Origin: UBA5359 sp028699365 [NCBI: bacterium]
GTDB taxonomy: Bacteria > UBP13 > UBA5359
Assembly (NCBI GenBank): GCA_028699365.1
Contig: JAQVUQ010000177.1
Coordinates: 1-6,036 of the forward strand
DNA: 6,036 nucleotides
Reading direction: 5' to 3'
Positions 1 to 6,036 of the stretch are shown here, piece by piece. Under the pieces are notes generated by a model. The model saw only the letters and a list, made by a program, of their open reading frames with translations, searched no databases and was not told the DNA's origin. Every line of letters starts with the position of its first letter. The stretch's first letter is position 1. Both the position numbers and the translations under genes were made by a program.

Positions 1-1
1 T

Positions 2-2134
2 GCGTCTGTCCTTCCGACAGTGGAGAGAGATTCCCTGGCAGCTATCATTCTTGGCGACAGGGCCATAATAAGGGATAATGACGAAGGATCTCCGTTTGTG
101 CAGAGAATGGGTTCCACCAGGACACGCTCCAATTCTGTTAACGGTGCGGAAGCTATATCTCAGATAAGGGCCGTAGCCCGCAACCTCCAGCCGGCTGTCC
201 CTGCACAGTCCGGAGGAAACGTGCGTGAAACCGCAGCTGCGGCTGTTCCATCTCCGGCATCACCGGCGAAGTCTCGTGCTGCACAGGGGACAGCGTTTAG
301 TTTCGGCAGAAGAGCGGCGACCGGCTCTCCGGTGGACTTCAATTCCGCTCTGGATGCGGGCTTGAGAATAAGAGGTAAGGCCGTAAGTCTGACGGACGAT
401 ACAGGCAAGACCGGAGCTACAGGTGATATAACCTTTGAAACGGCGCCGGAGTTGACATCCAAACGAGGAATAGGCTTCTCAGGTACGTTTGCCCGCCAGA
501 TGAACGGCAGTAACCTGAGTGAAGCGATGTCCGTGAAGTTCAATGCCGCGCCCACGGGAGCACTGAAGCTCAACAGCGAGTTTGCTACCAAGGGCGTCAA
601 CGGCCGTCGTGACGAATCCACCGCCAGCGTCGGCTTCGAGACATCGCAGGATTGGAAAAAGCGCAGCCGCCTGGGGTTTGCCGGTGGCTTTTCGCGCCAG
701 GAAAAGGGCGTATCGTCCGTTAATACGGCTAACTTGCGTTTCGATGCCAACCCCTTCAAAGGGTTTATGCTTAAAGGCGATTTCCAGAACAAGGACGGCT
801 CCGTCGAGGAGCGTACCTCACGAATAGGTTTTGAAACGTCGCCTGATATGCGCAAGGTAGCCAATTTATATATGTCCGGCACTTTCACCCGCCAGGAAAA
901 TGCGGGAACGCAGGGCGGAGTGATGAACCTCAAAATGGAAGTCTCTCCTTTGAAGACACTGGCATTAAAGGGTGAGATCAACGACGAGCAGAGCAGCACG
1001 GGCGCTTACAAGAGGGTATCCAAACTGCTTGCCACCACCTCGGTGCTCAGGTATATGGATATTACGGGCAACTGCCAGATGCTGGAGCAGAACGGCGGCG
1101 TTGAGCAGCGCCTGATCAATGTCGATTTTAAGTCCAATAACAAGTTGATCAACTGGAGAGGCCTGGCGATGTCAGGCAAATATACGTCTAAAGACGATGG
1201 GCTCTACGATAACAGAATGCTCAATCTGCGAACCTCGTTGAATCCTTTCAAGCGCATGACTCTGGCAGCCGGTCTGGCACTGGGAGAAACATCCGGAAAT
1301 CAGGAAGCGACACGCAACTTGAAGCTTGGCTATAACCTGCCCAACCTGGGACAGTTTCAGGCCGATGCCGTTGTCGCAGAGAGATACACCGGGGATACCG
1401 CCAACGGGGCGGTGCGTCTTAATATGGCACCCTGGCGGGATACCAAAGTGAATTTACAGTATACTGTTAAACCGTACCTTCTGGGCAGCAATCCGCTGAT
1501 AACCACAGGTATGGATTTCAACACGAAGCTTTCCAGGACCTTCTCGCTGTACGGCGGTCTGAAGAAGGACGAGATATCCAACGACAGGTTTACAAACGAG
1601 ACGCTTCTGGGTATCAAGACCGCTCTGAGCCCGCAGTTGAATCTCGCCGCCGATTATCGTCTTCAGAGCACTGACGGCAGCAATCCGGTAGTTGTCAGGG
1701 GAGTGCATATACAAGACAGCATCCACAAGCGCGTCACCCTGCTTTTTGGATTGGAGCAGGCTGTGCGCAGCGACTCGGCCGTGATGGGAAGTTACACGGG
1801 CGTTACATCCAATCCATTCGGAAAAGTTAATCTCAGCTACAAGCACCGCCTGAATACCGGTAACGGCACGCTGGCCAACCTGCCTAAGGAAGAATTCAAG
1901 GTAAGCGCGCCGATGGCAAAAACCGCCAACAAGAACCTGGAAATCAACGGCAATATCTATTATGTCGATCAGGAGGTCTACTCCAATAACAAACTAAGCG
2001 GCAATTTGAACCTGACATATCGTCCCATGGAGAGATTGAACCTGACCGCGTCCTACGTAGCCAACGTGGCGGCCGGACAGGTGATAACGGCCCCGTGTCT
2101 GACCTGGGAGGCCTGCTATGGAACGGAGTTTTAG
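2..2134 (+). CDS. Large repetitive beta-strand protein, probable outer-membrane beta-barrel (5'-partial)
   Basis: I do not recognise a named family. The frame is open to the left edge. The first possible start, GTG at 20, has a pyrimidine-rich upstream stretch without a Shine-Dalgarno site and gives no signal peptide, so the true start lies outside the window. Numbering from that GTG, residues 1-60 are mixed, 60-100 are a low-complexity Ala/Pro/Ser-rich linker, and about 135-704 is a long series of short amphipathic beta-strands. Segments such as FETS-P, GFSGTFARQ and NPFKGFMLKGDF recur with a unit of about 65 residues (Phe139, Phe206, Phe271), made of two hairpins of about 33. Turn prolines recur at 143, 178, 245, 275, 310, 409, 441, 471, 538, 599, 631 and 669. 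The protein ends in YGTEF; a terminal Phe is common in outer-membrane barrels. Outer-membrane location is inferred. A surface adhesin or a non-barrel beta-solenoid remains possible. Function is unknown. Confidence 0.72.
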   Translation, partial: ASVLPTVERDSLAAIILGDRAIIRDNDEGSPFVQRMGSTRTRSNSVNGAEAISQIRAVARNLQPAVPAQSGGNVRETAAAAVPSPASPAKSRAAQGTAFSFGRRAATGSPVDFNSALDAGLRIRGKAVSLTDDTGKTGATGDITFETAPELTSKRGIGFSGTFARQMNGSNLSEAMSVKFNAAPTGALKLNSEFATKGVNGRRDESTASVGFETSQDWKKRSRLGFAGGFSRQEKGVSSVNTANLRFDANPFKGFMLKGDFQNKDGSVEERTSRIGFETSPDMRKVANLYMSGTFTRQENAGTQGGVMNLKMEVSPLKTLALKGEINDEQSSTGAYKRVSKLLATTSVLRYMDITGNCQMLEQNGGVEQRLINVDFKSNNKLINWRGLAMSGKYTSKDDGLYDNRMLNLRTSLNPFKRMTLAAGLALGETSGNQEATRNLKLGYNLPNLGQFQADAVVAERYTGDTANGAVRLNMAPWRDTKVNLQYTVKPYLLGSNPLITTGMDFNTKLSRTFSLYGGLKKDEISNDRFTNETLLGIKTALSPQLNLAADYRLQSTDGSNPVVVRGVHIQDSIHKRVTLLFGLEQAVRSDSAVMGSYTGVTSNPFGKVNLSYKHRLNTGNGTLANLPKEEFKVSAPMAKTANKNLEINGNIYYVDQEVYSNNKLSGNLNLTYRPMERLNLTASYVANVAAGQVITAPCLTWEACYGTEF

Positions 2135-2163
2135 TTCTGTCGCTAATTAAGCCCGATATCATT

Positions 2164-2190
2164 GAGGCAGTGAGGCGCATTGCCTCTTTT
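2164..2190 (+). terminator. Candidate intrinsic terminator after the barrel gene
   Basis: A left arm GAGGCAGTG (2164-2172) pairs with CATTGCCTC (2178-2186) in a 9-bp stem with one G-U pair and a 5-base loop, followed by TTTT (2187-2190). It starts 30 bases after the barrel stop codon. The T-run is short, so efficiency is uncertain, but it would separate the barrel gene from the hydrolase downstream. Confidence 0.6.
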
Positions 2191-2240
2191 CATGTACATC
2201 CGCATCGGCGCTTTGCTGCACCGTTGACAGTAAATTATTT

Positions 2241-2247
2241 GAAGGAG
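2241..2247 (+). promoter_or_regulatory. Ribosome binding site of the alpha/beta hydrolase
   Basis: GAAGGAG lies 10 bases before the ATG at 2258 and supports that start codon. It is flanked by two copies of TAAATTAT (2231-2238 and 2252-2259), the second running into the start codon. Confidence 0.75.
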
Positions 2248-2257
2248 TCGATAAATT

Positions 2258-3034
2258 ATGCTGGAGCTGGAAGTAGTCTCAACCGTCGATTCATCGGTAG
2301 AGAAGAGCCTGTTCTCTATTGCCGGTAGCGCCGGCAGCGTGCCGCTCCTGGTGGGCCTGCACACCTGGAGCGCAGATCGCTTCAATCAACTGGAGTCCAT
2401 GCTGCCCTACTGCCGGGCTAGGGGATGGGCTCTTCTGCTGCCGGAATTTCGCGGCCCCAATCTGACGAGTAATGCACGGGCCGGGCAGGCTTGTGCTTCC
2501 AGGGAAGCCAGGCAGGATATAATGGATGCCGTTGATACTGTAATAGAGCGCTATCCGATAGATACGGCCAATATCTTCCTGCTGGGCGGGTCAGGAGGCG
2601 GGCATATGTCGCTGATGATGGCTGCATACGCACCTGAGCGCTGGCGAGCGGTCAGTTCCTGGTGCCCTATAACCGATCTGGCAGCCTGGCACGGCCAGAA
2701 CCTTAGTTATGCTCCGCATATAGTCGCCTGTTGCGGGGACATACCCGGTGTCTCGGAAGCGGTGGACAGGGAATATATGGAGAGATCGCCGGTCAATTAC
2801 GCGGCGGAAATCGCCCGTGCCAACGTTTTTGTGCATCACGGCCGGTTTGACAAATCCGTCCCCTATACACACACTTACAATCTGGTAAGAGAGATCGAAA
2901 AGATCGACGGAGAGAAGAACTTCTTTTACGAGATATTCAACGGAGGCCATGACATTCATTACGAAGAAGCCTTCAAGTGGTTTGACGGCCATGTAAATAC
3001 GTCCGTTAAAGAAGCAGTTCGCATAACTGCCTGA
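2258..3034 (+). CDS. Alpha/beta hydrolase, prolyl-oligopeptidase (S9)/acyl-esterase type
   Basis: A 258-residue single-domain serine hydrolase, probably an esterase or small peptidase-like enzyme. The early strand LLVGLHTWSAD (31-40) suits the oxyanion-hole region. A helix containing DIMDAVDTVIERYPID (87-102) leads to the nucleophile elbow GGSGGGH (110-116), with Ser112 as the likely nucleophile. Asp198 in HHGRFDKSVP and His231 in NGGHDIHYEE complete a plausible Ser-Asp-His triad in the right order and spacing. No signal peptide or membrane segment is visible, so it should be cytoplasmic. It lacks the beta-propeller of full-length prolyl oligopeptidases (about 700 residues), so an esterase role (acetyl-xylan esterase or dienelactone-hydrolase-like) is as likely as peptidase. 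The SGNH hydrolase starts 46 bp downstream with no terminator between, suggesting co-transcription and a joint role in deacylating an imported substrate. Substrate cannot be told from sequence. Of its 14 Ile codons, 8 are ATA. Confidence 0.88.
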   Translation: MLELEVVSTVDSSVEKSLFSIAGSAGSVPLLVGLHTWSADRFNQLESMLPYCRARGWALLLPEFRGPNLTSNARAGQACASREARQDIMDAVDTVIERYPIDTANIFLLGGSGGGHMSLMMAAYAPERWRAVSSWCPITDLAAWHGQNLSYAPHIVACCGDIPGVSEAVDREYMERSPVNYAAEIARANVFVHHGRFDKSVPYTHTYNLVREIEKIDGEKNFFYEIFNGGHDIHYEEAFKWFDGHVNTSVKEAVRITA

Positions 3035-3065
3035 TTCAGTCTGCAGCGGCCATAGTGTTTGTTAC

Positions 3066-3073
3066 AGGGGGGT
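3066..3073 (+). promoter_or_regulatory. G-rich ribosome binding site of the SGNH hydrolase
   Basis: AGGGGGGT lies 7 bases before the ATG at 3081. It can pair along its whole length with the anti-Shine-Dalgarno UUCCUCCA (written 3'-5') using two G-U wobbles. This supports the chosen start. The solute-binding protein gene has nearly the same site, also preceded by AC. Confidence 0.65.
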
Positions 3074-3080
3074 AAGGTAA

Positions 3081-4082
3081 ATGAAATGGTTTAAATTTCC
3101 GGATGATAGATTTACCGTTAACGGTCTGGCATGGTTCGCCGCAGAGAAACCTTCTCTGCGGCGTCTGCCGCGTCGGCTGAAGAAGAGCTTCAGGCCGCCG
3201 GTCTGGGATCTAGCCCAGGATCCTGCCGGAGGCCGCATAAGGTTCAGAACCGATTCGCTGCACGTGGGCATCAAGGCAAAGTGTCCGGATAATCTGGTCA
3301 TGAATCACATAACCCGCATAGGACAGAGCGGCTTCGATATTTTTGTGGACAACCTGTTTATGGGCAGTACGTCCCCGGATGAAACGGGCGTCATCAAGGT
3401 TGAATGGCAGATTGCCGGGAAACCGGCCATGCGGGAGATCACCATCAACATGCCGTTGTATAAATCGGTAAAGATAAACAGCATCGGTCTGGATGATGCA
3501 GCGATCGTGGAATCTCCCACACCGTTTGCCGTCGATAAACCTGTAGTCTTTTACGGATCGAGTATTACCCAGGGCGGATGTGCCTCCACGCCGGGAACGA
3601 CCTATCAGTCCTTCATCTCACGTTGGCTGAATGTGGATTTTATCAATCTCGGTTTCTCCGGCAACGGTATGGGGGAACTGGAGATAGCCAGGGCTGTCAA
3701 TGAGATAGATGCCTCGTGTATCGTTCTGGATTACTGGGCCAATATTGCTCAGGGCTGGAAGGAAAACCTGCCTCTTTTTACGGCAGAACTGCGCTGTGTC
3801 CATAAGGCTGTTCCCATAGTGGTTGTCAGCCCGTTCTATTTCTGTTCCGAGAGCCGGGGAGATACGTTGCATATCGAACAACGCAAGGCGTCTACCGCCT
3901 TTGTCAAAGCTATGAAGCGTCAGGGTGACGATAATATCCATCTCTTCGACGGTCTTAAAGGCATTTCCGCCGACAACGCCTTTGGGCTGGTGGACGGTGT
4001 GCACTGCAATTCCCTGGGTTTCTATTTCACGGCTAAAGCTATGACGCCTTTTCTCAAGCGCATTTTATTTACGCAGGCGTAA
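3081..4082 (+). CDS. SGNH/GDSL-type esterase with N-terminal GxDLY-like domain
   Basis: A 333-residue SGNH-fold hydrolase. Residues 1 to about 150 form a beta-rich N-terminal domain with SGFDIFVDN (83-91), which resembles the domain named GxDLY in Pfam that often precedes SGNH hydrolases. The catalytic domain covers about 153-333. Block I is YGSSITQGG (158-166), with Ser161 the likely nucleophile (GSSI replaces GDSL). Block II is GFSGNG (191-196), with Gly194 as oxyanion donor. Block III is around DYWAN (217-221), with Asn221. Block V is VDGVH (304-308), giving Asp305 and His308. All four SGNH positions are therefore present, and the enzyme is probably active as a carbohydrate or other O-acyl esterase. 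No signal peptide is seen; the N-terminus (MKWFKFPDD) is polar, so a cytoplasmic location is likely. It follows the alpha/beta hydrolase by 46 bp, probably in one operon. The exact substrate is unknown. Confidence 0.88.
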   Translation: MKWFKFPDDRFTVNGLAWFAAEKPSLRRLPRRLKKSFRPPVWDLAQDPAGGRIRFRTDSLHVGIKAKCPDNLVMNHITRIGQSGFDIFVDNLFMGSTSPDETGVIKVEWQIAGKPAMREITINMPLYKSVKINSIGLDDAAIVESPTPFAVDKPVVFYGSSITQGGCASTPGTTYQSFISRWLNVDFINLGFSGNGMGELEIARAVNEIDASCIVLDYWANIAQGWKENLPLFTAELRCVHKAVPIVVVSPFYFCSESRGDTLHIEQRKASTAFVKAMKRQGDDNIHLFDGLKGISADNAFGLVDGVHCNSLGFYFTAKAMTPFLKRILFTQA

Positions 4083-4261
4083 AACTTGCAGCTCCAGGAG
4101 CGCTTATTTGTAAACGGCCCAGGCCGCAGGCATTTGGGAAAATTTCCTATAAGTTGCAGATTGTAGAAGGACAGCGCAGTAGTGATGGAGAATATATAGG
4201 GGATAAAATAGTGTTCCAGCGATGAGAAATTGTTCACCGGATTGAAACAGGGGGTAACGTT
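4083..4261 (+). other. Intergenic region upstream of the solute-binding protein gene
   Basis: This 179-bp gap holds no supportable gene. No clear terminator follows the SGNH gene: CGGC/GCCG near 4115-4126 is only a 4-bp stem without a T-run. An imperfect inverted repeat CGCTTA-TTTG-TAAACG lies at 4101-4116 and could be an operator. A possible -10 TAAAAT (4204-4209) has no convincing -35 partner. Whether the lipoprotein gene has its own promoter or is read from upstream cannot be decided by eye. Confidence 0.5.
4249..4255 (+). promoter_or_regulatory. G-rich ribosome binding site that sets a TTG start
   Basis: AGGGGGT lies 6 bases before TTG at 4262. Together with the signal peptide beginning immediately after, it identifies TTG as the start codon; the next in-frame ATG (codon 10) would cut into the signal peptide. 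The site matches that of the SGNH gene (ACAGGGGG(G)TAA in both). Confidence 0.65.
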
Positions 4262-5527
4262 TTGAAGAGAAGTATTGCCTTGATTATAATGTTGTTGCTG
4301 GTATCGGTAGCTCTGCTGAGCGGGTGCGGCTCGCAGAGTAAAAACGAGATAACCGTCATGTGGTGGGGAGATGTCTATAATTACGGTTTTGCCAAGAAGC
4401 TGGTAGACGCCTATAATGCCACCAGCCCGGCCAAGCCGGCCAAGCTGATGGCCATTCAGGGGCAGTATAACTATAAATTGCTGACCATGGCTGCGTCAAG
4501 GACTCTGCCGGACGTAGTCCTGGTAACAACGCCCAACGTTTACGACATGGGCTCCAGAAATGCACTGCTGTCGTTGAACAAGTATACCGATACGGCGGAA
4601 TTCGCAGCCATGAAGAAGGAGATGTGGCCCAACCTTACCGATCCCTTCAATGTAAACGGCAAGCAACTGGCCGTGCCCATCTGGACCTGGACTCCGGGCG
4701 TTTATTACAACAAGGATCTCTTCGATGCCGCCAAGGTGCCGTATCCTTCAAAGAACTGGACTTTCAAAGAGTTTGAGGAGAAGGCAAAGAAGCTGGTCAA
4801 AAAGGAGAACGGCAAGATAAAGGTCTATGCCTACAATGCCACCTTTACGCTGAACGATTCCCTGCTCCTGTCGTATCTTTACTCTCACGGCGGCGCATTT
4901 TACACTGATGATCAAAAAAAATGCCTGATCAATTCGCCTGCTTCGATGGCTGCGCTCAAGGCCTTTTCCGATTTGCGTCTTAAAGACCACATAGCTCCCA
5001 AAGCTGCTGAAGAGCAGGGAATGGGCAATTCCGGACGCAATACGGACTTCTTCCAGGCCCAGACGGTAGCTATGCGTATCGGCGGCAGGGATTATCTGGA
5101 TGTGCTGCGTCAGCGCGGCGGGATCAAGTTCAAATGGGGTGCCGCGCCCATGCCTAAAGGCGATAAGCCTGACTTCTTCCAGGTAGCGGCCGCTCTATCC
5201 GTGTCGGCCACCACCAAGAGCCCTGACGATGCCTGGAAGTTCATCTCTTTTGTTGCCGGCAAAGAGGGGCAGAAGCTGGTTACCACGGACCGGTCCGATG
5301 TGACTATCTACAAGGAGCTGACTTACGGCAAGGAGTTCCTCGATTACCAGGGCAGGCCGGATGTCAGCGCAGTCTTCAGAGATATGCTGCTTGAGGCTGT
5401 GCCGTTTCCCTATCGTCTTGGGGATAATGAATGGAAGACCAGGGCACAGGATCACCTGGCCCTGGTGGAACTGGGCAAGATGAGTATAGGGGATGCCTGT
5501 GCCAAGATAGTGGCTGATTTCAAATAA
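4262..5527 (+). CDS. ABC transporter sugar-binding lipoprotein (family 1 solute-binding protein)
   Basis: A 421-residue extracytoplasmic solute-binding protein of the MalE/UgpB-like family 1, a normal length for the family. Translation begins at TTG. Residues 1-21 are a lipoprotein signal peptide (KR, a hydrophobic core, then lipobox LSGC at 19-22), so Cys22 should be lipidated and anchor the protein to a membrane. Mature features typical of the family are ITVMWWGD (30-37), LPDVVLVTTPNVY (82-94), the hinge-region strand GKQLAVPIWTWTPGVYYNKDLF (its parts at 133-154), WTFKEFEEKAKKL (166-178), and SPDDAWKFISFVAGKEGQKL (the end of it at 320-339). Several aromatic residues (Trp34, Trp35, Trp141, Trp143, Tyr148) could stack on a sugar. 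No permease or ATPase gene is adjacent: enolase follows after a terminator, and an SGNH esterase precedes. Its membrane partners must be elsewhere or left of the window. Ligand is probably a sugar or oligosaccharide, but identity is unknown. Confidence 0.92.
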   Translation: MKRSIALIIMLLLVSVALLSGCGSQSKNEITVMWWGDVYNYGFAKKLVDAYNATSPAKPAKLMAIQGQYNYKLLTMAASRTLPDVVLVTTPNVYDMGSRNALLSLNKYTDTAEFAAMKKEMWPNLTDPFNVNGKQLAVPIWTWTPGVYYNKDLFDAAKVPYPSKNWTFKEFEEKAKKLVKKENGKIKVYAYNATFTLNDSLLLSYLYSHGGAFYTDDQKKCLINSPASMAALKAFSDLRLKDHIAPKAAEEQGMGNSGRNTDFFQAQTVAMRIGGRDYLDVLRQRGGIKFKWGAAPMPKGDKPDFFQVAAALSVSATTKSPDDAWKFISFVAGKEGQKLVTTDRSDVTIYKELTYGKEFLDYQGRPDVSAVFRDMLLEAVPFPYRLGDNEWKTRAQDHLALVELGKMSIGDACAKIVADFK

Positions 5528-5556
5528 TTGTGACAGGCTGAACACTTCGTTCTTTT

Positions 5557-5597
5557 AACTGCCGGGAAGCCCGATGTCGCTTCCCGGCAGTTTTTTT
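5557..5597 (+). terminator. Strong intrinsic terminator between the lipoprotein gene and enolase
   Basis: A perfect 14-bp stem pairs AACTGCCGGGAAGC (5557-5570) with its complement at 5579-5592 around an 8-base loop, and T continues to 5597 (seven T in a row from 5591). It begins 30 bases after the lipoprotein stop codon and ends that transcript before the enolase promoter. Confidence 0.93.
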
Positions 5598-5607
5598 GCA
5601 CAGATAA

Positions 5608-6036
<429 letters not shown>

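Noticed and set aside
160-999. A 279-codon open frame on the minus strand opposite the barrel gene
   Set aside because: It mirrors the codon pattern of the strongly supported + strand gene, has no ribosome binding site or recognisable domain, and its own repeats are only the complement of the barrel repeats.
2224-2229. TTGACA, a perfect -35 hexamer before the alpha/beta hydrolase
   Set aside because: No -10 lies at a workable distance: the 17-base position is unlike TATAAT, and the best candidate (GATAAA, 20 bases away) overlaps the region between ribosome binding site and start codon.
2095-2328. A + strand frame bridging the barrel gene end and the hydrolase start
   Set aside because: It crosses the candidate terminator and overlaps the start of the hydrolase in another frame; no domain or ribosome binding site supports it.
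4091-4101. GCTCC-A-GGAGC palindrome after the SGNH gene as a terminator
   Set aside because: The loop would be a single base and no T-run follows, so it cannot act as an intrinsic terminator.
4022-4237. A 71-codon minus-strand frame covering most of the gap before the lipoprotein gene
   Set aside because: It overlaps the end of the SGNH gene, shows no family features, and its composition looks like random translation.
4222-4245. An eight-codon upstream reading frame (ATG to TGA) before the lipoprotein gene, as a leader peptide
   Set aside because: It has no convincing ribosome binding site and no codon run that would suggest attenuation.

Overview
The window suggests a diderm (two-membrane) bacterium. 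It holds the C-terminal part of a very large, repetitive beta-strand protein that looks like an outer-membrane barrel, a lipoprotein ABC sugar-binding protein, and a bacterial enolase. G+C is moderate. Isoleucine is mostly encoded by ATA, even in enolase (6 of 7 Ile codons in the visible part), which argues against common proteobacterial models. The SGNH hydrolase with its own N-terminal domain and the enolase type would fit Armatimonadota or a similar lineage, but that placement is a low-confidence inference from memory of the families.

Layout, all genes on the + strand: (1) 2-2134, 3' part of the barrel-like protein gene, open at the left edge, followed by a candidate terminator (2164-2190). 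(2) 2258-3034, a cytoplasmic alpha/beta hydrolase of the prolyl-oligopeptidase/acyl-esterase type. (3) 3081-4082, an SGNH/GDSL hydrolase with an N-terminal accessory domain, only 46 bp after gene 2 and without a terminator between them. (4) A 179-bp gap (4083-4261) with no recognisable gene. (5) 4262-5527, a TTG-started lipoprotein solute-binding protein of the family-1 (MalE/UgpB-like) sugar-binding class. (6) A strong intrinsic terminator (5557-5597), then a good sigma-70-type promoter (5608-5636), a leader hairpin, and the first 105 codons of enolase (5722 to the right edge).

Genes 2, 3 and 4262-5527 could form one functional group: the lipoprotein captures a sugar or oligosaccharide, an ABC permease encoded elsewhere imports it, and the two esterase-like hydrolases, neither with a visible signal peptide, remove acyl groups inside the cell. 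This is inference from family membership and adjacency. Enolase is a separate glycolytic transcription unit.

I see no CRISPR array, tRNA, rRNA, insertion sequence, or clear sign of a new defence or mobile system. The most unusual item is the barrel-like protein, with a turn motif about every 33 residues over about 570 residues.
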